DNA of 64,000 nucleotides from Siphonodentalium dalli (Eukaryota; Mollusca; Scaphopoda; Gadilida; Siphonodentaliidae). This document shows, in pieces, positions 23,072 to 35,399 of the stretch. Numbering within the stretch: the stretch's first letter is position 1; the number at the start of each line of letters is the position of its first letter. Made by a program: the position numbers and the translations under genes. The DNA lies in assembly GCA_032622095.1 (NCBI GenBank), contig CP136063.1, forward strand, positions 279,797,426 to 279,861,425, read 5' to 3'. Under the pieces are notes generated by a model. The model was not told where the DNA came from, did no database searches, and worked only from the letters and a program-made list of their open reading frames with translations.

Positions 23072-23530
23072 CATTTGCTCTGTCATGTGTGAGTTTTCGT
23101 TTTAAATGAACAAAACATGGTTGTGGCGTGGTTGCACGTGATTAGTATTAACGTATTACAACAATCATATAAACAAGAGTAAGAGCAGTATTCTTCATGA
23201 AAGTTTAAAACATATTTTACACAATACATGGGTCAATTTATACACATTTATACATACATTTTGTGTAAATTCTTACACATATATATATCGTAGACAAGAA
23301 TGTAATTTCAGTATTCCGAACTGTGGGTATATAGTATTCATGGCAAATGGAGATTTATATGTTAAAACTTTCATGGCGTACAATGGTACGTAATAATTTG
23401 CTCTGTCATGTGCGAGTTTTCGTTTTAAATGAACAAACAATGGCTGTGGCGTGGTTGCACGTGATTAGTATTAAGGTATTACAACAATCAATTAAACAAG
23501 AGTAAGAGCAGTATTCTTCATGAAAGTTTT
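23072..23530 (+). repeat. 135-bp direct repeat pair
   Basis: Segments 23075-23210 and 23398-23532 are nearly identical ('tttgctctgtcatgtg', 'gtggttgcacgtgattagta', 'agagcagtattcttcatgaa'). The surrounding DNA is rich in 'tacaca' and 'acacatt' motifs, both strands. Confidence 0.85.
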
Positions 23531-24211
23531 AACAAATAAATCCTCATATATCATTAATACAATACTCACAAGTCGGAATTCTGAACTTACATTCCTTGTC
23601 TACAATTAGTTTATTCTCGTCACTCAAAATTACATGGGTATTGAGACAGTATAGTAGATTGTATTCCAAAACATTACTCAAACAATATCACCGTCATGTA
23701 GCAGACTATGAAACTGAAGGCACACATTGCGCACGCTGTACGTTCTTACACAAATGTGTGTAATACAATGTACACATTATATGTAGAACGGCACTTGGCC
23801 AATGTATTTGTATGTAAAACTACACATTGCTATATGTGTATTAACCGGGTTTACACAGTTGATGTGTAATCGTTTCTACACATTGGTTATAAGAGTGCAC
23901 CCATCCGGCAATACGCGATTATTATTAGTTGATGAATGCATTGTCTCATGTTTACCACAACGTCTATTGGAATGATCTAGCCTCGTTATATTCTTTATCA
24001 TTTCCCCTGATTTTACCAAAATATAATTCACCAGCCAATGGAGCAGATTATACGGTCCATGAGTTTAGTTATTTACAAGTATACAAGTTTACAAGTATAG
24101 TAATCTAAGGTGAATTTCAGTCACTAAAAATCACAAAAATAAATGGTTTAATTATTTGGTCATAGAGACATACAGTCATACAGCCATACATGACATACAT
24201 GCTATGATACA

Positions 24212-24254
24212 GCCATGCATACATACATACATACATACATACATACATACACAT
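24212..24254. repeat. (CATA)n microsatellite
   Basis: About ten uninterrupted CATA units, flanked by looser 'catacag' repeats. Confidence 0.95.
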
Positions 24255-26094
24255 ACATGCATATATGCATACAGTCATACAGACACACAGAGTCATACAG
24301 ACACACATTATTAGCCTCTCTTTAAAGTCCTCCATTATCGCGGCGACAAATCAGTGTGCCGTCATCAAATAGAAAAAAATACGGTCGTATAAACCCTATT
24401 TGAGAGCGGTCCAATTATCTCGCTGGTTTGCAACAAAGCGAGAATTCGACGAAGCATAAAATCACTGCTATAATCGCCTCGTGTTCAGCGAGTCGATCGC
24501 TTGCGGTGTGGTCATAAAAATCGCGCGCTTTGAACTGCTACGGACGTCAGAAAACGGCCGTAAAAATCGCTCGCGCGCGCCCGGTGTGGAACGACATTTA
24601 GAGCGACACAACTGTAGAGAAACACGATTTTTTTTACGCCAAGATATTGTATTCTACATACTTCTATATTTCTAATATGATAGTGCTCGATTTCGTTGAA
24701 AGTTATCAAGATTTTTTGTATAAATACACCAAAAAACCGCAAATATTCAATTTTTTTGGCACACTTAATCAGCAATAGTTCAATATTGTTTTGACCTGCG
24801 ATCTTCAATATAGTGTAGAAAACTGCGGAGATATATTCCGCATATGAAAACATGTGTTTATGTCAACCTATTCAATAAGTGATGTGTTATGTAAGATTGT
24901 TTCACCTCTCACCCCAAAATTCAGCAAAAAGTCACTGTTTTGGGGAAATTCGTCAGAACAAAATAAAAAATCAGAGAATTTGGGATATCTTTCTGCTAAG
25001 ATATAGCAATCTACATACATATAGATACCAGCTATGGTAACGCCATGATTTCGTTGATAGATGGCAAAATGTCTGAGATTTATTGTGAAAATAGACAAAA
25101 ACAAATGTTAATTTTCAATTGCTTTGCCATCTTAATGGGTGATAATTCAATATTGCTTTGACGAGGGATCTCAGAAATACCCTGGAAATTTGTGGAAATG
25201 TTCACGGCATATGTTCATAGGCCAATTATGTCACCATTTGTCATAGGTGCTGTATTGTAAGATTGTGTCACCCCTCACCAAAACAATCAGCAAAAAAGTC
25301 AGGTTTTAGAACATTCGGCAGGACGGAGAGAACTGGGATTATACTGTGCTATGATAGTATTGTACACACTTATACTCCTAGATATATACCCAATTTGAAG
25401 ATTTTGTTGATATAGATCAGTGTATAGATGGCAAGATTTCTGAGATTCATGGTGAAAGTAGACCGAAAAATCGTACATTTTAAACGTTTTTGCCCCTCTG
25501 CTCTATATATAAATATGGGTGATAATTCAATTTTGTTTTTGAACAAGGATCTAGGGAAAGATTTCAATAGTTGTCAAGACATATAGTATATATGACTGTT
25601 GGTGCGCATTATCATCCACTGTCGTAGGTGCTGTGTTTGGTTACATTTATGTATCCCTTACCCCATGCAATAATACAGTAAATCGCAAGATGAGACGAAT
25701 ACACGGAATATGACTATATATATACATCCAAGTAGTATACATATACCTTCTCAAGGTGAGACGATGAGAAGTTATTTGAGTTGAAGAAAATGCAGCATTG
25801 CATATGTTACCTTCGCATGATATAGCTTCACATGTATAGGATTATATATGTAAAGAGAGGTTTCGCAAAATTACCACGAAATACGAACAAAGGCAAATCT
25901 TCAGAAATAACAATAAAGAAAGAAGTTTATAAACGCGTATGATGTAGCTACCATCAAAACAAATTGAAATATCTCGATGGTTATTATGTGTAAAGTTATC
26001 AAACGTGCAGCGAAATGTAAATACGGGCAATGGACATATATCGCATAATTAACTACTATACATATAAGAATTACGAGTAGCTTATAGTGTAGTC

Positions 26095-26445
26095 GTATGT
26101 GTTTCGTACGGTCTAAACACATTTTCACAGAAGTGACGACTGCGAGTCCATTTGGGAGAAAATAGTGCCGTTCATTGCGTTCAATCTTCTTGCCACACAC
26201 ATTATTGTGATACATGTATAGTTATGTTTGTATTTAATTGTGTTTTATATACTGTGACATGTCAAAATATTGTCAGTTGTACACCAGATGAATGCATGCA
26301 AAGCTCGCGTGCCCATATACTTGGTTTCTCGAATCCGTAATCGTAACTACGGATATTGAAAATCGACAACTGATAGAAAGAACACATATTCTAGTGGTGT
26401 ACCTGTAGCACCCTATTCGTAATTCATATGTGCAGTAGGTTATTA
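26095..26445 (+). repeat. dispersed repeat, related to 18945-19230
   Basis: Same ordered blocks as 18945-19230 ('gactgcgagtccatttg', 'cgtaactacggatat', 'gtagcaccctattcgtaat'), with more intervening sequence. Lies just upstream of the gag remnant and could be its leader or an unrelated insertion. Confidence 0.65.
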
Positions 26446-26559
26446 TGCGCAAGCTGTCAAGTGCCAACACAGCAAATGATAACTTACGGTAGGCATGCAT
26501 GGTAATGCATTGCGCTAAATACCACCGAACCGAAATGTTCCTAGAAAATCCGGTGAAAA

Positions 26560-27230
26560 ACGAAAAAAAATTGTAACTCCAGATAGCTATGATGGCACAG
26601 GATCATGGTTATATTACCAAGCAAACTTTGAAATTTGTGCCAAAATAAATGGATGGGGAAATTGATGCGCATCCTTGAGAGGATTGGCTCAAGGATTACT
26701 CGGCGACCTACACCCAGGACGAGAACAAGACTACAACGTTTTTGTTGCTGTGATAGAAGGCCGATTTGCTGACAAAAAACCAGACTGACTTGTATATGGT
26801 ACAATTGCGTGAACGACGATAAAGGGCAGGGGAGAGCCTCCCTAAATGGGACAGAGCATCCGACGTCGGGCCAATATGGCATATAATACTGCATCACATG
26901 AATTGAGAGACACATTGGTAAAGGACCAATTTATTGGTGGTTTGTATGATCCAGATATACGGCTCAGGGTAAAACAAGCACGACCGGGCTCTCTTGATGA
27001 GAGCGTAAGACATGCAGTTGAATTAGAGGCTTTTTCCAAGTCTGAAACATAGGGCTAAAGATTATGCTAGGGCAGTAAATGAAGCAGACCAAACACAAAG
27101 CAAGACTATAGAGTTTGAAGAACTCAACAAGATAATATATGAACTGAAGCCCCAAACTGGTTCTAATGGGAAAACTCAGGATAGCGCACAACCACCCCAG
27201 TCATCACAGACAAACTAGGAGAACCAAAAC
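26560..27230 (+). pseudogene. LTR-retrotransposon gag (capsid) remnant
   Basis: Fragments in two or three frames match the Ty3/Gypsy capsid pattern in order. First comes 'PDSYDGTGSWLYYQANFE' with 'CAKINGW' (26573-26650), a block with 'LAQGLLGDL' (about 26680-26710), and 'LRERR' (26810). Then follows an intact stretch, 26846-27052, with 'YNTASHELRDTL' and 'FIGGLYDPDIRLRVKQARP'. An in-frame TGA near 26666, a stop near 26785, another after 'AFSKSET' (27050) and a frame change break it. A zinc-knuckle region is not intact. It cannot make a capsid as it stands. Confidence 0.75.
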
Positions 27231-27377
27231 ATGGAGAAAAAGAGTAACACAAATGAGTCCTGGAGGAAGTGTCGTGACGATAGACAATGGAGACAGAATT
27301 ATAATGATAGTCCTGATTATAACACAAACTAATACAAAGAACGGACCAGATGCAGAACTTCTCACAATCCACCCGAC

Positions 27378-27830
27378 ATGTGTCCTAATGCCTATAGTGG
27401 TATGGGAGACAAGCAGAACACAAGTGGATATCGTAACTCCAAGGGGTTTGTTAGATACAGATCTTATGAAGAAGGAGGCCTGTATTTAGATTGCAATCTC
27501 TATGGGCAGCCAGTGATGTTTCTGATTGATACTGGAGCAACAGTTTCCATGTTCTCAAAGAAACTGTATGACTACTTATCGGAAGATAAACCCAAACTGG
27601 ATACCCATCTATATGGTGATTTGGAGACAATAAATGGAATCAAAATAGATTACCGTGGTGCAGCAGAATGTGAGATAGTGGTCGAAGATGATACTATCAA
27701 ACAGCGCATGGTAGTGGTTGACATAAGCCTAGACGGAATTATTGGCCAAAATGCCATAAGAAAGCATCATATTGTTGTGGACGCCCCATATGCCATATGT
27801 TACATAAATGATGTAGCACACGAGCTGTAG
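27378..27830 (+). pseudogene. retropepsin-type aspartic protease frame of the same gag-pro remnant
   Basis: A 150-residue open frame. The active-site loop 'FLIDTGATVSM' lies at about residues 50-60, preceded by 'CNLYGQPV', and the second hallmark 'DGIIGQNAIR' at about 128-137 corresponds to the Ile-Leu/Ile-Gly motif of retropepsins. The frame ends at TAG (27828-27830), directly before the right inverted arm. No reverse transcriptase, RNase H or integrase follows. The protease part is better preserved than gag: no stop or frameshift in more than 400 bp. I call it a pseudogene because its gag partner is broken, but selection to keep it cannot be excluded. Confidence 0.7.
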
Positions 27831-29144
27831 ATCATTTAGTCCAACGATGTATTATATTATTGGGGTGAGGGGTGCAATAACGTAACCAAACAAATACGAC
27901 AGAAGATGATACAATCCCACAACATTCATATGCATTATGTGTCTCGTCTTGCAACTCTTGAGAGTTTGTCCTAGTTCAAAATGGAATTGAATTATCACCC
28001 ATGTAGAGGGGCAAAACAAGTTTAAATTTCACGATTTTCGGTCTACTTTCACCAGAACACTCCGAAATATTGCCACCTGTCAATGATACCATGGCATTAT
28101 CACAATGTATATCTCGAAGTGGGTAGACTGCAATATAACAGCACAAAATAATCGGAGTTGTTGTGCTTTTGTATTCTGCCATACCGAAATTTCTAAAACT
28201 TATTTTTGTTCTGAATTTTGGGGTGGGGGTGACACAATCTACCACCACATATCACCTATGACAAAGAATGACATCTTTATCCTAAAATCATATGCAGTAT
28301 ATATTTCCACAAGTTTCTAGATTATATACGGGATCTCCATTCAATGAAATATTTAATAATCGCCTATTAAGAGGGGCGAAACAACTGAAAATGAATGATT
28401 TTTTTGTCTATTTTCCAAGTAAATTTAAGAAATTTTTACATCTATCACCGAAATCATGGCATTTCAATACTTTGTATTTATAAGTATGTAACCCGCTATA
28501 TCGTAGCACACAAATATCCCGAATACCTGTTCTTTTGTAAAACATTTGTGCCGAATTTCCCTAAAACAGTGACTTTTTGCTGAATTTTGGGGTGAGGGTT
28601 GAAATAATCTTACATAACACAGCACGTGTTAAATATAATGACATATTCAGCATATTGTCGTATGCGGTATATATATCCGCACTTTTATAGACTATATACG
28701 ATATTTCAGGTCAAAACAATATTGATCTATCGCCCATTAAGTGAGGCAAAAAAATTGAAAAATTGCACTGTTTTGTCTATTTTTACAATAAATTAAAAAA
28801 AGATCTTCGTTATATCAGAGAAATCGTAACACTATCATAGTAAATATCTAGAGGTATGTAGACTTCAATATTTTAGCGCAAAATGTTCGCGTCTCTATAC
28901 TTTTATTTCTCATTTTGCCGCATTTTACAAAAACAGGGATTTTTGCTGAATTTTGGCACTTAATCCTCTAAAAATCAACTTTTGCATGATTTGTATATTT
29001 CACACCGGGTCCTACCCGCTGCCGAATGTCATAAACTTCAAAATGATGTATTACAAGCTTGTGTGTGGTTCCGATGGAATAAACTTTCTTAAATCGGTTC
29101 CGTCCGCTCCACTAGAAGCATTGCCAGCTACAATTATGAAGCGT

Positions 29145-32100
29145 CATTTCTAACAAGAAAACTAAGATGCATGCATCAGGTCGGCCGTGAACTATCTACC
29201 ATAGAATTGTTGTAGCTATCGATTATACATTTTGAAACACCTGTATGTCTGTATGTATGTATGTATGTGTGTATGCGTGAATGCATGTGTGTATGTGTTA
29301 TAGACTCTAACACTGCTCGAATTTGGTATTTAACGTGTCAACTTGACCTCGCTCATAGGCATGTTTCTGGACCTTGACCGATCCGACTAAAAATTTGCGT
29401 GTAGGACTACTTCGATCCCGGGAGCAATATGGACGGGTCCAATTTCACGTGGGACCATGTTCTCGAACGTGCTGATATAGGCATGTTTCTGGACCAATTG
29501 AACAATAGTTTGGCCAGACGCTGTATATACTGGGTACTGTCCAGATGGAGGCGATCACAAAAAAAATCCCTAACTAGCCCGAACGAAGTCGAGTACATCA
29601 GCTAGTTTAATATATATTTTGGACATTTGTCTGTCTGTTTGTCTGTTAGCTATGGCCGGGAAAACTGCCGGACAGATTTGACGAAATTTGATACCTAGGG
29701 GAAATTATTTCCAGGGAGTATTTTGGACGGGTCAAATCTTGATCCCGACCTGACTTTGACATTCAAAAAGATCAATTCAAGGTCAAATCTGGTAAAACGG
29801 AAGTATTTCAACGAAATTTGATACCTACTGTTACTTTTGTCCCAGGAGTGTTTCGGGTGGGTCAAATCATGACCCTGACCTGATCTTGACATTCAAAATT
29901 GTCAATTCAAGGTCAAATCGGGTATAAAGCCGGGCGGATTTCGACGGGTACTTTTGTCGTGACTTTTGTCCGGGGAGTGTTTTGGACGGGTCAAATCGTG
30001 ACCCCGACATGACCTTCACCTTTAAAATAGTCAATTCAAGGTTAAATCGCGCATTTCTCCGAAAATCAGAGGGGAACATCCCGGACGAAGTGGGGTCCAC
30101 GAGCTACTATTATATATTTCTAGATTTAGTTACAAACTAAATACCTGTATATTGTACAAAGAAATGTTTGACAAATATATCTGTATCAATATTACCATAC
30201 GGGTCATTAAAATAGATACGACGAAACAAATTTTGAAGGGTGCATGTATCAGGTAAATTTTTATATTTCAAATGATGACAGGAATGCAGAAAGTTGAAGT
30301 ACCTACGTAATACTGGCTATCCGCATGAAGAGATATACATGTATATAAAAACCAGATGAGGGATATGTCTGTACAGTTGCTAAACAATTCAGTCATGCAA
30401 AAGAGGATCAAAGAGTAAGATACCAAATTGCTGCCTGTGGTAATGTTTTTTAACGAAATTCGGGAAAATTAGATTACTCTCACCCTGGTTATCCAGAAGA
30501 TAATTGTGGAATCTGATGACGATCGGACAAGGGTGTCGTCTGTAGGATCAACCAAATTATTTAGCCATAAAAATAGTAAAATTGAAGATCACCGCTGGCA
30601 GTGATGTCTTCACAAGGACAGTTTGAGAACAAAATATGGCTCACATCTAGCGGTGACCCAAAATATCCACATAAGAAAAAGTTCTCCAATAAAAGCTGGC
30701 TGCAGGGTGCGCCAATTGATTCAAATTCGAAATTTAGCAGGGTGTACTGCTTGTGGCCATGTTTTCCCCGCAAATTTGATAGACTGATGGACAAAACCAC
30801 TGAATCCGTTGAATCAATATACATGTATACATGGATTAATTTATATGCATTGTTATACACAGTACTGGTATATAAAGGTACTGAAAATAACTATATTACT
30901 AGTATACACAAAATAAACCATATATCATGGCTATGGGTTCTAATATCCGAACATGACAGCTGAGAACTTGGTGTGAATTAAAGAGTGGTGGTTTCTCAAG
31001 CATATCTAACCCTCCACGTTAGAAACATGCCATTAAATGTCATAAGTATAATCTAGAAGTGATCCATAAAACCCCCCTTAATTCAACCAGGTCCTCGCGC
31101 GATGTATGATCGATCACATGATGATCTAGGGGGATTAGAATTGATGTATAAAAACAGCACTGCATGTAAATATAAAATAAAATAGTGCTACATCTTATTA
31201 CAGATTATTGCCATATATAATCAGTGATTATACAGACAGTCTGACAAAATAAAGTTTCAGTGACACTCTATCCGAAGAGGGGAATAATTTCATCTGTTAC
31301 AGTCAATGGAGCAATTATGAATCTGGAAAGGTGAAATTTCTAAGTAATACTAGATATCGACATGACGCGATAAAATATAACGTAAATGCAATATGGCCGC
31401 TGGCGACCATTTTTTCCTATGAAATTAAAAAAATATTTGATAGCTCTCATCTGATAGATCAATATCAAGATAAATATGAAGTTTGGTGATGATCGGATGA
31501 GTGAAGTGGACTGTGGTCTGTGCTAAACGGTTTAGTAATGCTTAAAAAGATTCTTACCTTAATATTTTTATGTTCACTTTATAAACTTCACTGAGTCATC
31601 TTTGTCATGTATTGAGTTTGATATCTTTTGTTAACAGTTTATAAATCATGTATGTCTCATGTTTGTTATTTTAATTTATGTGTTTATTATCATTAAATAG
31701 AGTTGCATTCCTTAAAAAGATTCTTACCTCAATGTTTTTATGTTCACTTTATAAAGTCCACTGAGTCATCTTTGTCATGTATTGAATTTGATATCTTTTG
31801 TTAACAGTTTATAAATTATGTATGTCTCGTGTTCGTTATTATATTATATACACTTTATAGTGTGTTTTCAGAACGAAAAAAAATTGAATAAAATCAACAA
31901 ATTTGTAAATTTAAAAACAATTCAAACGTTGTTGTATTCCATGTCCCAGCCCGGACATATACACCAAATTTCAATAATATTAATTGAGAAACAACGGACC
32001 AAACGCTATATAACACCCGTATACATCTTTTATTCCGAATCGGACTCGGGTACATGTTATAGTAGGTACCGAATTGACACACGTCGACTGGGCGAGTTCG

Positions 32101-32560
32101 CCATGGGGCGATTAGGCCGATTCCGGCACATTCTATAATTTACCGTATGTATCCGTTTACGCGTAGTTTACTTTAGAAAGTTCCGCAATTAATACCGTAA
32201 ATAGAGCGACCTTATTTGACAGAGAATGCCTCTGTTATTGATTATCAAGTTGCTGTACATTAAAAACGACAAATCCACATGCTCGTTCAAGCGCAGTAGT
32301 CTATTTTCCCCATGTTAAAGGACATCCACAAATACTAAATAACGCTAACCTACTGCCGAATGTTTGACACGACAACTGTTAACATATTTGGGCTGAATTC
32401 ATCTAACGCGGTATTATTCCTCAAAATAAACAACAAAACCATCGTTACTTGGAAATGTAGTTTGGGCTAACATTTACATAAATCCTCCAGATCAATTATC
32501 CGACACACACGTCAGATGAAAAAGTCACATGAAGTAACCGGCCAAATTGGCCGAAATAAT
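29145..32560 (-). repeat. right arm of the ~3.3 kb inverted duplication
   Basis: Reverse complement of 10420-13700, with part B at 29145-30118 and part A at 30119-32560. It ends at 'ccggccaaattggccgaaat'. Identity is high throughout part A, apart from small indels and the absence of a few dozen bases near 30345. An open frame of 120 codons (30601-30963) has its mirror copy at 11998-12360 with several differences. I see no family resemblance and treat both as chance frames. Confidence 0.9.
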
Positions 32561-33798
32561 GTTGTTGTTGGAATCTGATTATATGGGGACCATCGAATCT
32601 GATTGAGTACCTTTAATTTAACGAGAGCAAACTGGTATAGTTAGTAAGTGTTGAATATCTTTGGAACGCGTATAATACAAAAATAGAGCTCTTAGTGGAA
32701 ATAAATATCTCATTCGTGACCATGGTGACTGAGACAGATGTTTATTTCGGCTCATGGCAACCCACCCGCGAAAGTAAACACTTGTCGGGGTCACTCATTG
32801 GATAATTTTGGTACATGCACCCACTCAGAAATACTAGATAATGTTATTCTCTGCATGTGTACTCTTATATCAGAACAATTTGTTTAAAACACAGCCTGTG
32901 TTGAGGCGTACTTTATAGAGCAAAATGACGCTCACGAGACTTGTTATGCTGGCGAAAACTGTGGACTATCGGCAACGGCACTGCTGATGGTCTGTTGTTC
33001 AGACAAAGCTCTCACTCGCGAGGATGTCTCACCAACAGCGCTACATGCTGCGTGATCGGTATGACATTACCACTGATCGCCACCAAAACAGTGGCCGTTA
33101 ACGTGTCACTTGCTACCCTTAGGAAACAGCCGTCCACGCCATACTGTGGCATTAATAATACAAAATCGAAGATTGCCCCCCAATGTTTTTTTTCTTGAGG
33201 ACACAATTTTATCACGGGTATTCACGCTGTTAGTGTACGGTTTTTTATATGACAACTTCAGAAATTAGCAGTTTTCCGGGGACTTAGTATCGAACGTGTT
33301 TTCCTTTTTGAAAACAATGAAAACTGTTTCAGCCAGTTACAGAGGTGATGACGATTTAAATGCAGACGGGGAACCACAGTGTAGTTATATGTGTCGATAA
33401 CTTCCTGCTGATCTCTCCGAGACAAACTCCATGCATGGGACTGACATGACTATCATCCTATTTTCAATCTTTGAAATACATGTTCAATGGATAAACTCAC
33501 GCACACGGATTGAAATAATTGGATGGGACATGACATGATATTAATTATTTGATATTTTTGAGGCAACTAATCCATAAGAAGCTTGTCAACATTGGTTTCC
33601 AATGTCTCCAGTATATGGGATTTGCGATAAACTATGTTGCCCAAATTCACGAAACACATCTTTTTTACAAATGAGAGGTTACTTACTATTCAGCCTTATT
33701 TGGAATGAATTTCGACAGATCTTCTTGTTGCAACTTTTCTTCTGTTAGCGAGTACTTCACATCTTTCTCTCACGCGCTGTTCAAACTGCTGTATAAAT
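32561..33798. other. no assigned gene; one Cys-rich open stretch
   Basis: Between about 32890 and 33050 (plus) there is a higher-GC open stretch after a possible acceptor 'ttaaaacacag'. It contains 'HETCYAGENCGL' and 'LLMVCCSDKALT' and ends at a stop. It could be a terminal exon, but nothing phase-linked was found. Remainder featureless. Confidence 0.25.
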
Positions 33799-33960
33799 CA
33801 AATTTAATTTTTGAGACAGTGCAAATTGTTTTTGGGATTGGGTGGGATTCGAACCCCGGCCCATGACGTCGGACTTTGAGTCGCAAGGCGCGCTCGCCAT
33901 CATGGGCCGGGGTTCGAATCCCACCCAAAACAATTTGCACTGTCTCAAAAATTAAATTTG
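33799..33960. repeat. palindrome of two outward tRNA-like (SINE-type) ends
   Basis: Near-perfect inverted repeat with arms of about 65-70 bp and a loop of about 30 bp. Each arm carries an RNA polymerase III B-box, GGTTCGAATCC, at 33911-33921 (plus) and 33845-33855 (minus), then a tail 'acaatttgcactgtctcaaa'. On the minus strand 'TGGCGAGCGCG' lies where an A-box would be, and 'GACTCAAAGTC' could be an anticodon-like arm. This looks like two opposed tRNA-derived SINE 3' parts rather than a functional tRNA; the cloverleaf is incomplete. Confidence 0.65.
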
Positions 33961-34364
33961 CTTCTAAAAATAGGCGCCTGGTGTGTTGTATAGTCCCAAG
34001 CATGTTCAAAGAGCAATGCTCGGCATGTTTCGGAGGCATAAACTATAACATTGCTAATGTGCTATTTTGGCCAAATTCAGCGAATTGAAGCCCAGTGATG
34101 TTTACACAGCTCGATTGACACCAGTTGATCACGAAAATGCAAGAAAAATCATAGGTCATGAGTTTACATTTTAAAATAAATCCCCAAGTGTACGACAGGG
34201 CTATCCCACAGCCAAATTTGATCTGGAAAAACTCAGAACTACAGCAGCGAGTTAAATAAATTTCCCACTCACAAAAATCCATTCCCCCATTAATTCACCA
34301 GTTTAAATTATTCAGATATGATGTACAAATTAAATAAACACGATGTCATCCTTTAATAACGTGT

Positions 34365-34692
34365 CATATGTACCAGGTGTGTTATACCTTCACCTTTATC
34401 ATTCCACGGTGCACTCGCTACTCGACTCTGGAACACATTTAGCTCCCTGATTCCTTAAACTCGCTTCAGTTATCAGAATCGATTAAATATAATGCTAACC
34501 ACTGTCAACTATCGTATAAAATTGCCCGAAACGTGGTATTTATCAACACGCTGTTTGACGAAATTTGGCCTTATTATCAACACAAAGCTTCTTGATTTTA
34601 GAGTTATCCATCTTCATCCGCAATTTGTTCCGAGACCGTCGTCTCGTCGACTATTTATTGGGCCACTATTAAGTCTCTATGGAGAAAAATAA
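34365..34692 (+). pseudogene. possible LINE ORF2 C-terminal scrap
   Basis: Around 34402-34460 the plus strand reads 'FHGALATRLWNTFSSLIP', matching the 'FxxxAxxLWNxLPxxLR' pattern that closes many non-LTR retrotransposon ORF2 proteins. A stop follows at once, and the 66-codon frame downstream has no clear identity. Confidence 0.35.
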
Positions 34693-34696
34693 TAGA

Positions 34697-34795
34697 TTTT
34701 AAAAATCGATATCTAATAACTCTGAGCTTTGATAGGTGGGTTCATCGACTAGAATCAAATATTTTTTAACCCTGAAACCAAATAAATAGTAATTG
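34697..34795. repeat. solo half of the 58622-59054 foldback element
   Basis: 'aaaaatcgatatctaataact', 'gagctttgataggt' and 'caaataaatagtaatt' match, in order, the right arm of the element at 58622-59054 (about 58950-59042). Confidence 0.65.
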
Positions 34796-35330
34796 ACGGG
34801 CGATTAATCGGATTATGTATCTTTTTTCTCGGTTTCCCGCTGTTTTGCCTTGAACTGTGTTCTCAGTTCAAATAGTTTTTTCCATTTAATTTATCGTCAG
34901 TTACGTGTCGTCTAGCGCTGTCTCTCGACGCGTCCAATTTATTGTATATGTATCCGCCGTATACTACATGTACCATCTTGTGTTCGTTGAGTTCGTTGAT
35001 GGATAATTGAGACGATTAAGGATTTTGACTTCTACCTTTAATTAGCAAGATTCTAGAAGGCCCTCTGCATTCATCACGTGATGTATCACGTGGTTGGATA
35101 TTACAATTGGCCCATACAAATCAAGTACCATAACTATACATATCATCACGCTGCCCTTGGCTATTAAGCTCCGATTACAAGTATGCAATTGCACAACATC
35201 TAACTGAATTATTTCGTTATAATTGGAAATAAACCCAGTTTGGGCAAATATGCGGAACGTTACCCGATGAACTGTTGAACGGGCATGGCGATCTCTGAAA
35301 CTGTGTCCCCTCCTTGTCCTTGGACATGAC

Positions 35331-35345
35331 CCCCCCCCCCCCCCA
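35331..35345. repeat. poly-C tract
   Basis: A 14-nt C-run, prone to length error in assemblies. It falls in DNA without a supported gene (34800-35425). Confidence 0.9.
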
Positions 35346-35399
35346 TGCATTACAAGTCATTTGCACAATCTGCAACCGAACATCTTCGTATTAATTTGA

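Larger units (their letters stand above)
22808..24595. mobile_element. nested element with GC-rich inverted repeats
   Basis: Ends GTCGTTCCACACCGGG and CCCGGTGTGGAACGAC bound about 1.79 kb. Inverted similarity extends inward about 110-120 bp through 'gacgtccgtagcagttcaaa', 'gcgcgcgatttttatg' and the 'cacaccgcaagcgac' block. The interior holds two direct copies of a 135-bp segment and a CATA microsatellite and no coding frame. It interrupts the left arm of the composite at 22800/24600. GC-rich ends contrast sharply with the AT-rich surroundings. Confidence 0.75.
22605..29115. mobile_element. foldback-like composite with long inverted arms around a gag-protease remnant
   Basis: Left arm 22605-22800 plus 24600-25690; right arm about 27840-29115, reverse-complementary though diverged. 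Within the arms, units of about 375 bp recur in tandem, each with 'ctcaccccaaaattcagcaa' (24896) or a variant (25263, and a remnant near 25660). Reverse-complement counterparts lie at 28580, 28215 and 27862. The left arm is split by a separate element (22808-24595). Between the arms lie a dispersed repeat (26095-26445), a decayed gag (26560-27230) and a retropepsin frame (27378-27830). Long inverted termini built of tandem units resemble Foldback elements. No transposase or integrase is present. Confidence 0.65.

Noticed and set aside
24117-24335. 72-codon Cys/Tyr/Met-rich minus-strand frame
   Set aside because: Translation of the CATA microsatellite.
32890-33198. Cys-rich open stretch, possible terminal exon
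   Set aside because: One possible acceptor and a composition suggestive of coding, but no phase-linked partner exon, no recognisable family and competing open frames on both strands.
33841-33921. Functional tRNA gene
   Set aside because: B-box and partial A-box are present, but the acceptor stem and a full cloverleaf are not apparent, and the sequence is half of a palindrome.
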